NCBI GenBank assembly: GCA_031261765.1
Contig: JAISJA010000010.1
Location: 1-6,372, forward strand
DNA length: 6,372 bases
Source: Coriobacteriales bacterium
Lineage (GTDB): Bacteria; Actinomycetota; Coriobacteriia; Coriobacteriales; UBA8131
Direction: 5' to 3'
Shown: positions 1 through 5,656 of the stretch, in pieces
How the letters are laid out: each line of letters starts with the position of its first letter
Position numbering within the stretch: the first letter of the stretch is position 1
Position numbers and translations under genes: made by a program
Notes under the pieces: generated by a model
Told to the model about the DNA's origin: nothing
The model's database searches: none
The model's input: only the letters and a program-made list of their open reading frames with translations

Positions 1-1242
1 GAAAGAAGTTCCTATCTCGTCAAGATATGTCGGCCTTTTAGATTCAGGGTCGTATTCGGGCGCGCTTTGCGCGAGCTGCTCGGCTGGCATGTCAGCTACT
101 ATGTCGTTGCCGGAAGGAAGCTCGCCGTCGCGCACTACGAAACGGCCGGTATCCGTTATCGTGCCGATATGCGAGCAAGCTAGCCCCCAACGCTCGCAGG
201 CCGCCAAAACGTCCGGCCAATCTTTTGGCGCAACAACGCCGAGCATACGCTCCTGCGACTCACTTACCATGATCTCGAACGGCTTCATGTTCTCTTCACG
301 CTGCGGTACTTTGCGTACGTCTATGTCTATACCAACGCCGCCGCGCGACGCCATCTCGCTGGCGCTGGATGTAAGTCCCGCCGCGCCCAAGTCGCCAAGG
401 GCCACGAACTTGCCGTCTTTCAAGAGCTCCAGGCATACCTCTATAAGGAGCTTCTCGGTGAACGGGTCGCCCACCTGTACGGCGGGGCGTTTGTCGGCGG
501 CGGCTTCGTCAAAGTCCTGTGATGCTAGCACACTAGCACCGCCTATGCCGTCGCGCCCGGTGCTGTTGCCAACAAGCACGACGTAGTTACCCGGCCCTGA
601 GCCAACGGCGCGCGTGATGTCCTCTTCGCGCATAAGGCCCACCGCCATGGCGTTTATAAGGCAGTTGCCCTCATATGCCTCGTCAAAATATACCTCGCCG
701 CCCACCGTAGGCACGCCAAGGCAGTTGCCGTACGCGCCTATACCGGCCACGCTGCCCTCAAACAGGTAACGCTGCCGGGGCTTGTCCAAAGTACCGAAAC
801 GAAGCGAGTCAAGACAGGCTATGGGACGGGCGCCCATGGTGAATATGTCACGTATGATGCCGCCTACTCCGGTAGCCGCGCCCTGATATGGCTCGATGGC
901 GCTTGGATGGTTGTGTGACTCCATTTTGAACGCCACGGCCCATCCGTCACCGACGCTTATGACGCCGGCGTTCTCGCCAGGGCCCTGCAAGACGTTTTTC
1001 CCTTCAGAGGAGAAACGGCGCAACTGTTTCTTGGAATGTTTATAAGAACAATGCTCTGACCACATAAGCGAGTATATATATAGCTCGGTCAGGCTTGGCT
1101 CGCGGCCCTGTGTAGCGACCACGTTATCGTATTCCTCTGGCTTCAAGCCCAGCTCCACGGCCAACCTGGCCGCGACTTCGTGCTCAAGCACTTCAACGTT
1201 ATCTGCCACCGGAGCGGGGATATCAGGTTCCATGTCTGCCAC
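1..1242 (-). CDS. purL: Phosphoribosylformylglycinamidine synthase subunit PurL (partial; C-terminal part beyond the left edge)
   Basis: This is the large synthetase subunit of FGAM synthase. It converts FGAR to FGAM with ATP and with ammonia supplied by PurQ, the fourth step of purine synthesis, in the cytoplasm. I translated the reverse strand by hand. It shows the family hallmarks: [12 protein letters not shown] (about residues 57-68, with the active-site His), the block [21 protein letters not shown] (about 108-128), [13 protein letters not shown] (about 225-237), [15 protein letters not shown] (about 284-298) and [10 protein letters not shown] (about 325-334). About 414 residues are present; small-type PurL is usually 720-770, so roughly the last 45% lies outside the window. 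I chose the GTG at 1242 because it follows the purQ stop by one base and lies 12 bases after an AGGAGG at 1255-1260 inside the end of purQ. The ATG at 1233 is the alternative, 21 bases from that site. The identity is certain; the start is not. Confidence 0.96.
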   Translation of the reverse strand, partial: MADMEPDIPAPVADNVEVLEHEVAARLAVELGLKPEEYDNVVATQGREPSLTELYIYSLMWSEHCSYKHSKKQLRRFSSEGKNVLQGPGENAGVISVGDGWAVAFKMESHNHPSAIEPYQGAATGVGGIIRDIFTMGARPIACLDSLRFGTLDKPRQRYLFEGSVAGIGAYGNCLGVPTVGGEVYFDEAYEGNCLINAMAVGLMREEDITRAVGSGPGNYVVLVGNSTGRDGIGGASVLASQDFDEAAADKRPAVQVGDPFTEKLLIEVCLELLKDGKFVALGDLGAAGLTSSASEMASRGGVGIDIDVRKVPQREENMKPFEIMVSESQERMLGVVAPKDWPDVLAACERWGLACSHIGTITDTGRFVVRDGELPSGNDIVADMPAEQLAQSAPEYDPESKRPTYLDEIGTSF

Positions 1243-1243
1243 T

Positions 1244-1963
1244 TTAAGCCGTAGCCTCCTTTACCATACCAGCGACTATTCCCGAAAAGAGCATGCGGCC
1301 GTCGTATCCCGCAAGCCCGTCTACCACGCGCTCTGGGTGTGGCATGAGGCCAAATACGTTTCCGGCTTCGTTGCATATACCGGCTATATCGTCTAAAGCA
1401 CCGTTCGGCGCGCCGTTCGCGCCGGCATAGCGTAAGACGACCTGCTTGTTAGCCTTCAGCTTACGCAGGGTCTCGTCGTCGCAATAGTAATTTCCCTCGT
1501 TATGGTTTATCGGCACGTGTATTATCGCGGGAACCGCGCCATCGCCAATACCGCGCCTGGTGTCAGGCGGTACCCATTTGCATATGCTATCCTCAACGTA
1601 CAAAGGCACGTCTTCGCATATGAATTTAAGGTCACGGTTGCGTATGAGCGCGCCCGGCAGAAGATGGGCCTCTGTAAGGATCTGGAAGCCGTTGCATATA
1701 CCCATTACCGGACGCCCGGACGTAGCGTAGTCTATGACGGCGCCCATGACCGGCGAATGCCGCGCTATGGCGCCGGCCCTTAGATAATCACCGTATGAGA
1801 ACCCTCCCGGCAATATAATAGCGTCATAGCTTGATATATCTGTATCTTGATGCCATATGTACGTGCTATCGTATCCTAGCGCGTCCAACGCGTATTTTAC
1901 GTCCTGTTCGCAATTGGTGCCAGGGAACCTGACTATGCCAAAGCGGAAAGCCGCAGCGCTCAC
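1244..1963 (-). CDS. purQ: Phosphoribosylformylglycinamidine synthase, glutaminase subunit PurQ
   Basis: PurQ is the class I glutamine amidotransferase subunit that hydrolyses glutamine and passes ammonia to PurL. The 239-residue protein is of normal length for a stand-alone PurQ. It opens with a strand typical of the family ([14 protein letters not shown], about 7-21), followed by [17 protein letters not shown] (51-67). The nucleophile elbow is [10 protein letters not shown] with Cys90. [10 protein letters not shown] (154-163) is the conserved central block, and GLMPHPERV supplies His209 and Glu211 of the catalytic triad. It starts at a GTG whose first three bases with the next A form a GTGA overlap with the purS stop, indicating coupled translation. 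Its last codons contain the AGGAGG that probably serves purL. All catalytic residues are intact. Confidence 0.97.
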   Translation of the reverse strand: MSAAAFRFGIVRFPGTNCEQDVKYALDALGYDSTYIWHQDTDISSYDAIILPGGFSYGDYLRAGAIARHSPVMGAVIDYATSGRPVMGICNGFQILTEAHLLPGALIRNRDLKFICEDVPLYVEDSICKWVPPDTRRGIGDGAVPAIIHVPINHNEGNYYCDDETLRKLKANKQVVLRYAGANGAPNGALDDIAGICNEAGNVFGLMPHPERVVDGLAGYDGRMLFSGIVAGMVKEATA

Positions 1964-2199
1964 TCGAAGACCTCTTCTACAAAATAGTCCTCTATGACGG
2001 GGTTCACCAACTCGCGCTCACACATGGCCACGACGTCGTCGTAACTTGTGGCGTCACCGGTCTTTATCTTTATGGACCGGCCTATGCGCACCTCTAGAAC
2101 GTCAGTGAAACCAAGGTTGGCAAGCCCGTTTTGGGCTTGTTTGCCGGCTGGGTCGAATATACCGTGTTTGGGCTTTACCTCAACGTGATATCGCTTCAT
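1960..2199 (-). CDS. purS: Phosphoribosylformylglycinamidine synthase subunit PurS
   Basis: PurS is the small subunit (79 residues here, close to the usual 80) that dimerises and bridges PurQ and PurL, helping ammonia transfer in the FGAM synthase complex. Visible family features are the first strand YHVEVKPKHGIFDPAGKQ with the conserved V-x-P-K-x-G-I-x-D-P-x-G pattern, the NLGFTDVLEVRIGRSIKI segment (about 28-45), and a C-terminal NPVIEDYFVEEV typical of the last strand. Its ATG overlaps the stop of the upstream gene by four bases (ATGA, 2196-2199), and its own stop overlaps the purQ start by four bases (GTGA). It is therefore embedded in a coupled operon and has no room for a promoter of its own outside coding sequence. 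Confidence 0.96.
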   Translation of the reverse strand: MKRYHVEVKPKHGIFDPAGKQAQNGLANLGFTDVLEVRIGRSIKIKTGDATSYDDVVAMCERELVNPVIEDYFVEEVFE

Positions 2200-3014
2200 G
2201 ATTGTTCCTTATCGGCATTCTTGTCAGACTTGAAGAACGCATCTACGCCTTTATCGGCGTCTTCTGCGTTTTCTGCGTCATCTTTCGCGCTATCTTTGCG
2301 TGACAGCTTGAAACGGCGCTGCGCCTTGCGGGCCTTCTGTATGCGCTGCGCTGACGCTTCGCGCTCCTGTTCGTGTTTCTGCTGCTTGGGGCTAAGGCCG
2401 CTGTTGCCCTTCTGCGCCCGGTTAACGAGCGGGCGGCGTTTCCAACCGTCCAGCACCAGGGCGCCTATCACGAACACGTACGCCACGCCCATGGCGACCA
2501 TCCACAATATGGAATTGTTCGTGAAGTACATACTGCCCAGAAACGACACTATGACGGCCACGACGCCAACGCCCAACATGGAGTAATACGCGATGGTGAG
2601 CTTCTTGTATTTTGCTTCGTCTTGCGGCATCACGCGGCGCGTGTTCTGTGGGCGAGCCGCCTGTTTACCTGTACCGGACGCGCCTTTAGACTTATCGCCC
2701 TTGGAGCCATCGCCAACGAAGAAGCGCTTTATGGGATTCGTCTTCTTCTCGGGCTCTACTATCTCGCCCGCCGCTATCTTCGCGGCTTTTTCCTTCTCCG
2801 CCCTGCGTTTCGCGCGCTCTTCTTCTTTGCGCTGCTTCTCTTTAGCCTTACGCTTGCTTGCGGCTTTGCGCTCTGAGCGTGTCTCCGGTTTATGTTCTAT
2901 GTGCACAGACGTTGCGGTCCCCATTTTAGGTTTGGCCGTAGACGCGGACTTACGGGTCTGTCCGCCCGGGCCGTCGCCCTGATAACGTTCGTTCATGGGA
3001 TTACGTTGCGTCAT
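2196..3014 (-). CDS. Highly charged two-helix membrane protein of unknown function
   Basis: I do not recognise this 272-residue protein. It begins with a glycine-rich polar stretch, then a very basic, Lys/Arg/Glu/Ala-rich segment (about 44-82) that should form a long charged helix or coiled coil, then a Gly/Ser/Lys linker (about 100-122). Two hydrophobic segments follow, about 139-163 and 168-189, separated by a short loop, forming a helical hairpin. Basic residues flank both ends (KYKK before, WKRR after), so both termini should be cytoplasmic. A second charged region (about 200-240) precedes an acidic Asp/Lys/Ala tail. The ATG at 3014 is supported by GAGGAG at 3020-3025 with a five-base spacer; Met7 is a weaker alternative. 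It overlaps the Cache gene's end by 14 bases and purS by four, so it belongs to the operon. Small charged membrane proteins of this layout are common uncharacterised genes in Actinomycetota; no function is claimed. Confidence 0.85.
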   Translation of the reverse strand: MTQRNPMNERYQGDGPGGQTRKSASTAKPKMGTATSVHIEHKPETRSERKAASKRKAKEKQRKEEERAKRRAEKEKAAKIAAGEIVEPEKKTNPIKRFFVGDGSKGDKSKGASGTGKQAARPQNTRRVMPQDEAKYKKLTIAYYSMLGVGVVAVIVSFLGSMYFTNNSILWMVAMGVAYVFVIGALVLDGWKRRPLVNRAQKGNSGLSPKQQKHEQEREASAQRIQKARKAQRRFKLSRKDSAKDDAENAEDADKGVDAFFKSDKNADKEQS

Positions 3015-3960
3015 TTGTTCTCCTCGTCACATCTTTTTTCTTGACTATTACAAGTATAGCTATAAGCATCGCCACAAGCCATACAAGTATACCAATGATA
3101 ACCACCGTAAGCGGGTTAGTCAAATATGTCTGCATGCCGGACGCCGGTACATACGCTATGGCCAGGTAATTCGATACGAGCCGGCCGCTCGCTAGCACCT
3201 CGTTGTCGCCCAGCTTGAACGAGAACGACTCGTTGTTCCCGGCTATGGCGCTGGCGAACCACGACTGGTTCTTCAGGCTGGCCCCGGTATACGTGTTTGA
3301 GCTGTCCGCGATTATGGTGCCTGTAGAGTCGAGCACGAAAACGCCCTCGTTTGGGCTCGTTATGATGTTCTGCACAAGCGGCTGCAGGCTGGTGTCTAAA
3401 GAAAGTTCGTCTAACGGGCTGGCCACGTTGCCAACCTCTATTATGCCGGCCGTGTCTTCACGTGAAACCGCCACGTACTGGTACATGTCGTCGCTGCCGG
3501 GTTTGCGCGTAGTATCGGCGGCGTACGTACCATCCGTCTGGTTCAGAAGCGCCATGTACGGTTTCGTCTCGGCGTCTGAAGAGAAGTTAGTTGATAAGCT
3601 CCCCTGCTTGTTGCTCCATTGCACGACGCCATTGGCGTCAGATACGCTTATCTCGTCTACGCCTGACGCGCTTGCGAGCGACGTGAGCCAACTGCTTGAA
3701 AGCGAGCCCGGGTCCTGCGCTATGAGCTTTGCCACCGCCTTCGCGATGGCCAGGTTACCCTTGTCAAGCCCCGTCGCCTCGTCAGATGATATCGTCTGCA
3801 TATAAGATATGTCACCGCTTACGGTGTCAAGCGTGTCATTGGCGTGCTCGTTTAACATAGCTGCGGGCGTAGTGGCTATATGGAACACGAACATGCATAT
3901 CACGGCGATAAGCACCACTGCGGTTATCACCACTGTTGGAATGATCAGACGTTTGCGCAT
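3001..3960 (-). CDS. Membrane-anchored double-Cache-like extracytoplasmic sensor protein without output domain
   Basis: The 319-residue product has an N-terminal membrane helix (about 4-27, preceded by MRKR), an extracytoplasmic region of about 250 residues, a C-terminal membrane helix (about 284-306) and a short basic tail of about 13 residues (KKKDVTRR...). The extracytoplasmic region looks like a Cache/PDC ligand-binding fold. Its first half contains a KPYMALLNQTDGTY-like block and a VAVSRED...GIIEVGN strand pair. The second repeats the pattern with GVFVLDSTGTIIADSS, LKNQSWFASAI and YLAIAYVP. Such domains usually sit in chemoreceptors, histidine kinases or cyclases, but here no HAMP, signalling, kinase or GGDEF module follows. 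The ATG at 3960 is preferred over the upstream GTG at 3999: a TATAAT box lies seven bases before it and no Shine-Dalgarno precedes either. Ligand unknown; family assignment is from pattern only. Confidence 0.8.
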   Translation of the reverse strand: MRKRLIIPTVVITAVVLIAVICMFVFHIATTPAAMLNEHANDTLDTVSGDISYMQTISSDEATGLDKGNLAIAKAVAKLIAQDPGSLSSSWLTSLASASGVDEISVSDANGVVQWSNKQGSLSTNFSSDAETKPYMALLNQTDGTYAADTTRKPGSDDMYQYVAVSREDTAGIIEVGNVASPLDELSLDTSLQPLVQNIITSPNEGVFVLDSTGTIIADSSNTYTGASLKNQSWFASAIAGNNESFSFKLGDNEVLASGRLVSNYLAIAYVPASGMQTYLTNPLTVVIIGILVWLVAMLIAILVIVKKKDVTRRTNDAT

Positions 3961-3973
3961 ATAGAAGATTATA
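3961..3973 (-). promoter_or_regulatory. TATAAT promoter giving a probable leaderless transcript for the Cache-pur operon
   Basis: On the minus strand a perfect TATAAT lies at 3973-3968, followed by CTTCTAT and then the ATG at 3960. A start about seven bases after the -10 box would fall at or next to the A of the ATG, so the mRNA would have no leader. This agrees with the absence of a Shine-Dalgarno. The -35 region is poor: TTCCCC at 3995-3990 with a 16-base spacer is the nearest match. This is the only convincing promoter seen for the five-gene minus-strand string. Confidence 0.6.
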
Positions 3974-4044
3974 TCGCAACCGTGTTGTCGGGGAACCACT
4001 GATTAAAGCGCGTTTAGTTACGCATTCAGTTGATATCCAGGCCT

Positions 4045-4066
4045 GTTTGCCGTTGGTTTGCCGTTG
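4045..4066. repeat. Exact 11-bp tandem direct repeat (GTTTGCCGTTG twice)
   Basis: Two perfect, adjacent copies of GTTTGCCGTTG occupy 4045-4055 and 4056-4066, i.e. one helical turn apart. Each contains TTGCCG, which is also the half-site of the palindrome at 4167-4184. The position, between two divergent promoters, suggests binding sites for a DNA-binding protein, but that is inference. Confidence 0.7.
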
Positions 4067-4088
4067 TGAACCCACCACGTCTTGGGCC

Positions 4089-4108
4089 CGTGGCAGGCGA
4101 TTGCCACG
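4089..4108. repeat. Inverted repeat CGTGGCA-N6-TGCCACG
   Basis: A perfect 7-bp inverted repeat with a six-base centre (GGCGAT). It is not followed by a T-run on either strand, and no gene ends here, so it is unlikely to be a terminator. It could be an operator or part of a structured RNA. Confidence 0.6.
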
Positions 4109-4110
4109 CG

Positions 4111-4137
4111 TGCGGATATCGCCGCAGGGCATGCGGC
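4111..4137. repeat. Two mutually exclusive inverted repeats sharing the arm CCGCA
   Basis: TGCGG at 4111-4115 can pair with CCGCA at 4122-4126. The same arm, as GCCGCA at 4121-4126, can instead pair with TGCGGC at 4132-4137 across a five-base loop. Both are perfect. If transcribed they would compete; if not, they could be overlapping protein sites. It lies upstream of both predicted start points. Confidence 0.45.
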
Positions 4138-4148
4138 GTGCGATGTTA

Positions 4149-4160
4149 TGGTAATATACT
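4149..4160 (+). promoter_or_regulatory. Extended -10 promoter for the MgtE-like/Nramp pair
   Basis: TGGTAATAT at 4149-4157 fits an extended -10 (TG-N then a TATAAT-like hexamer, four of six matches). An overlapping TATACT at 4155-4160 matches five of six. No good -35 is visible at 16-18 bases, which is tolerated when the TG extension is present. Transcription would begin near 4164-4167, leaving a leader of about 145 bases before the ATG at 4310. Confidence 0.45.
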
Positions 4161-4166
4161 CATTGG

Positions 4167-4184
4167 TTGCCGATATTTCGGCAA
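4167..4184. promoter_or_regulatory. 18-bp palindrome TTGCCGA-N4-TCGGCAA, candidate operator over the transcription start
   Basis: Perfect 7-bp arms separated by TATT lie immediately after the predicted -10 of the plus-strand promoter, the standard place for a repressor site. The size and symmetry suit a dimeric repressor, including metal-dependent DtxR/MntR-type regulators, which would suit a metal-transport operon; the specific regulator is not established. As RNA it would be a GC-moderate hairpin without a following U-run, so it is a poor terminator. Confidence 0.5.
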
Positions 4185-4208
4185 TGGTATCTGTAATCCT
4201 ATTAGAAA

Positions 4209-4294
4209 GGGCTAAGTTGAGCGACAAAGCTCATCCTCACAGTATTTAGCCCCTACAGTCGCGCTCCTTTATAGCGGCTGGGGGTCCGCTGTAA
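4209..4294 (+). promoter_or_regulatory. Structured 5' leader of the MgtE-like gene, possible cis-regulatory RNA
   Basis: GGGCTAA (4209-4215) pairs with TTAGCCC (4246-4252), enclosing a second stem, TGAGC (4218-4222) with GCTCA (4229-4233). A third hairpin, TTATAGCGG (4269-4277) with CCGCTGTAA (4286-4294), has nine pairs including one G-U and a G-rich eight-base loop. It ends five bases before the Shine-Dalgarno GGAG (4300-4303). The G-rich loop can also pair with the CCCC at 4250-4253, which would disrupt the first stem. I do not recognise the M-box or yybP-ykoY consensus. Metal control is inferred only from the downstream genes. Confidence 0.4.
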
Positions 4295-4299
4295 GATTC

Positions 4300-4303
4300 G
4301 GAG
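4300..4303 (+). promoter_or_regulatory. Shine-Dalgarno of the MgtE-like gene
   Basis: GGAG with a six-base spacer (TACGAC) before the ATG at 4310 fixes the start of the MgtE-like gene. It lies five bases after the 3' hairpin of the leader, close enough for folding to affect ribosome access. Confidence 0.7.
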
Positions 4304-4309
4304 TACGAC

Positions 4310-5656
4310 ATGCTTTATCTTTCACGCATGCTCAAACTACCCGTGTTCGATGCCAACGGCACCGAACTAGGGCGTATAAACGACCTTGCCGTGCAAGCCG
4401 GCGAGGTATTTCCGCGTATCACGTCTTTCGCCTTCAAGGGGCCCGGCGGCGCGCCTTTCATGGTGTCGTGGCGCAAGTACGTTGACGCGGTTAACGATAG
4501 CGGTATATACCTTAACAAGAACAGCGCCGACGTGAGGTTCTCATATCTGCAGGAAGACGAGCTTCTGCTGGCACACGACCTTCTCAACAAACAGATAGTG
4601 GATACGCAGGGACTTAAAGTCGTGCGTGTTAACGACCTTAAACTCTCGGAATCAGGAAGACAGTTAAGGCTGCTCGGGGCTGACGTTGGCATGAGGGGGC
4701 TGTTGCGCGGCCTCGCCCCGGTTTTAGAGCGCACGGCCGTCGCGGTGACTGGCGCGTTCAGACATCCGCTTCGCGAGCGTATAATCGCCTGGAACTACAT
4801 GGAACCTGTTGACCGCGACCTGTCTAGCGTGAAGCTCTCGGTGGCGCACAAGCGCCTGCACGACCTACACCCGGCGGACGTGGCAGACATACTGGAACAG
4901 CTTGAGCCGCAGCAACGCTCGAAGGTGTTCGAGCAACTTGACGCCAGCCAGGCGGCAGACACCATAGCTGAACTGGAAGACGAATACCAAACGGACCTGA
5001 TAGACGACCTTAACGAGAGCGACGCGTCTTCGCTGCTTGCTAACATGGACCCCGACGACGCGGCGGACATAATAGGCGACCTTCCGTATGAGAAGGCGGA
5101 GAAGCTCCTGCGCCTGATGGGCGTGCACGACTCTAAGCGTATACGCGCGCTTTTGGGCTACAAAGACGATACGGCCGGTGGCGTTATGACGCCGGAGTTC
5201 GTCGCCGTGCCTGAAGACGCTACGGTGAGACAGGCCGTAGAGGAGATACGCCAGGCGTCAGACGAGCTTGAGACCGTGCACTACGTGTACACGATAGACG
5301 ACACCGGACGGCTTACCGGAGCGCTGTCTATGCGGGCCTTAGTGCTTGCCGAGCCCGAAACTCCGGTAAACGAGATAGCCACCCACGAGATGATAGTCGT
5401 GCATCCCGACGATGACCAGGAACAGGTAGCGGACGCCATATCCAAGTACAACCTTTTGGCCATACCCGTCGTAGACGAAAACGAGGTGCTGCTTGGTATA
5501 GTGACGGTAGACGACGCACTTGAGGTCATGGAAGAGGAACACGAAGAGGACCTGCACCACGTTGGCGCCGTACGGGTGATAATAGCGACGGCGGCCGTCA
5601 TAGTGTTCCTTGCGATAATAGCGTACGTCATATTCTATATGGCGGTGACGCAGTGA
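4310..5656 (+). CDS. PRC-barrel / MgtE N-domain / CBS-pair protein with one C-terminal membrane helix (pore-less MgtE-like)
   Basis: The 448-residue protein starts with two PRC-barrel-like segments (about 1-75 and 88-125; note VFDANGTELGRINDL and VVRVNDLKLS). An MgtE intracellular N domain follows at about 185-285, made of repeated helices with LHPADVADILEQL, ASQAADTIAEL, DESS-type acidic turns and DPDDAADIIGDLP. A CBS pair occupies about 290-410, beginning at the YKDDTAGGVMTPEF junction typical of MgtE. In true MgtE channels these cytoplasmic domains bind Mg2+ and gate a five-helix pore; here only one hydrophobic helix (about 421-444) remains and the pore domain is absent. The start is supported by GGAG at 4300-4303 with a six-base spacer. 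The stop overlaps the next gene's GTG by four bases, so it probably senses Mg2+ or nucleotide for, or binds to, the adjacent Nramp-type transporter. The role is inference; the domain calls are firm for MgtE_N and CBS and moderate for PRC. Confidence 0.9.
   Translation: MLYLSRMLKLPVFDANGTELGRINDLAVQAGEVFPRITSFAFKGPGGAPFMVSWRKYVDAVNDSGIYLNKNSADVRFSYLQEDELLLAHDLLNKQIVDTQGLKVVRVNDLKLSESGRQLRLLGADVGMRGLLRGLAPVLERTAVAVTGAFRHPLRERIIAWNYMEPVDRDLSSVKLSVAHKRLHDLHPADVADILEQLEPQQRSKVFEQLDASQAADTIAELEDEYQTDLIDDLNESDASSLLANMDPDDAADIIGDLPYEKAEKLLRLMGVHDSKRIRALLGYKDDTAGGVMTPEFVAVPEDATVRQAVEEIRQASDELETVHYVYTIDDTGRLTGALSMRALVLAEPETPVNEIATHEMIVVHPDDDQEQVADAISKYNLLAIPVVDENEVLLGIVTVDDALEVMEEEHEEDLHHVGAVRVIIATAAVIVFLAIIAYVIFYMAVTQ

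Noticed and set aside
89..586. Plus-strand open frame of 165 codons
   Set aside because: It is antisense to purL, whose conserved motifs occupy the minus strand here; the translation is low-complexity Ser/Pro/Arg and shows no family resemblance.
1069..1086. TATATATATA run as a promoter or origin element
   Set aside because: It lies within purL codons for YIYSL, next to the conserved WSEHCS motif, and is explained by coding.
2131..2982. Several overlapping plus-strand frames opposite the charged membrane protein
   Set aside because: These are shadows of the Lys/Glu-rich minus-strand gene (Phe/Leu/Ser/Cys-rich translations) without plausible ribosome sites.
3203..3805. Plus-strand open frame of 200 codons opposite the Cache gene
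   Set aside because: The minus-strand frame has a coherent membrane helix-sensor-membrane helix layout and matched operon overlaps; the antisense frame has neither.
3961..3999. GTG at 3999 as start of the Cache gene
   Set aside because: It would place the TATAAT box inside the coding region, has no Shine-Dalgarno, and adds a polar segment before the MRKR-plus-helix N-terminus.
4167..4184. Palindrome as an intrinsic terminator
   Set aside because: No T-run follows on either strand, and both flanking genes are transcribed away from it, so there is nothing to terminate.
4018..4227. Small open frames in the intergenic region on both strands
   Set aside because: They lack ribosome sites or recognisable domains, and cross inverted repeats and the promoter and palindrome; the plus-strand one begins at TTG.
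4164..4309. Known M-box or manganese (yybP-ykoY) riboswitch
   Set aside because: I looked for the conserved cores of both and did not find them; only generic stems are present.
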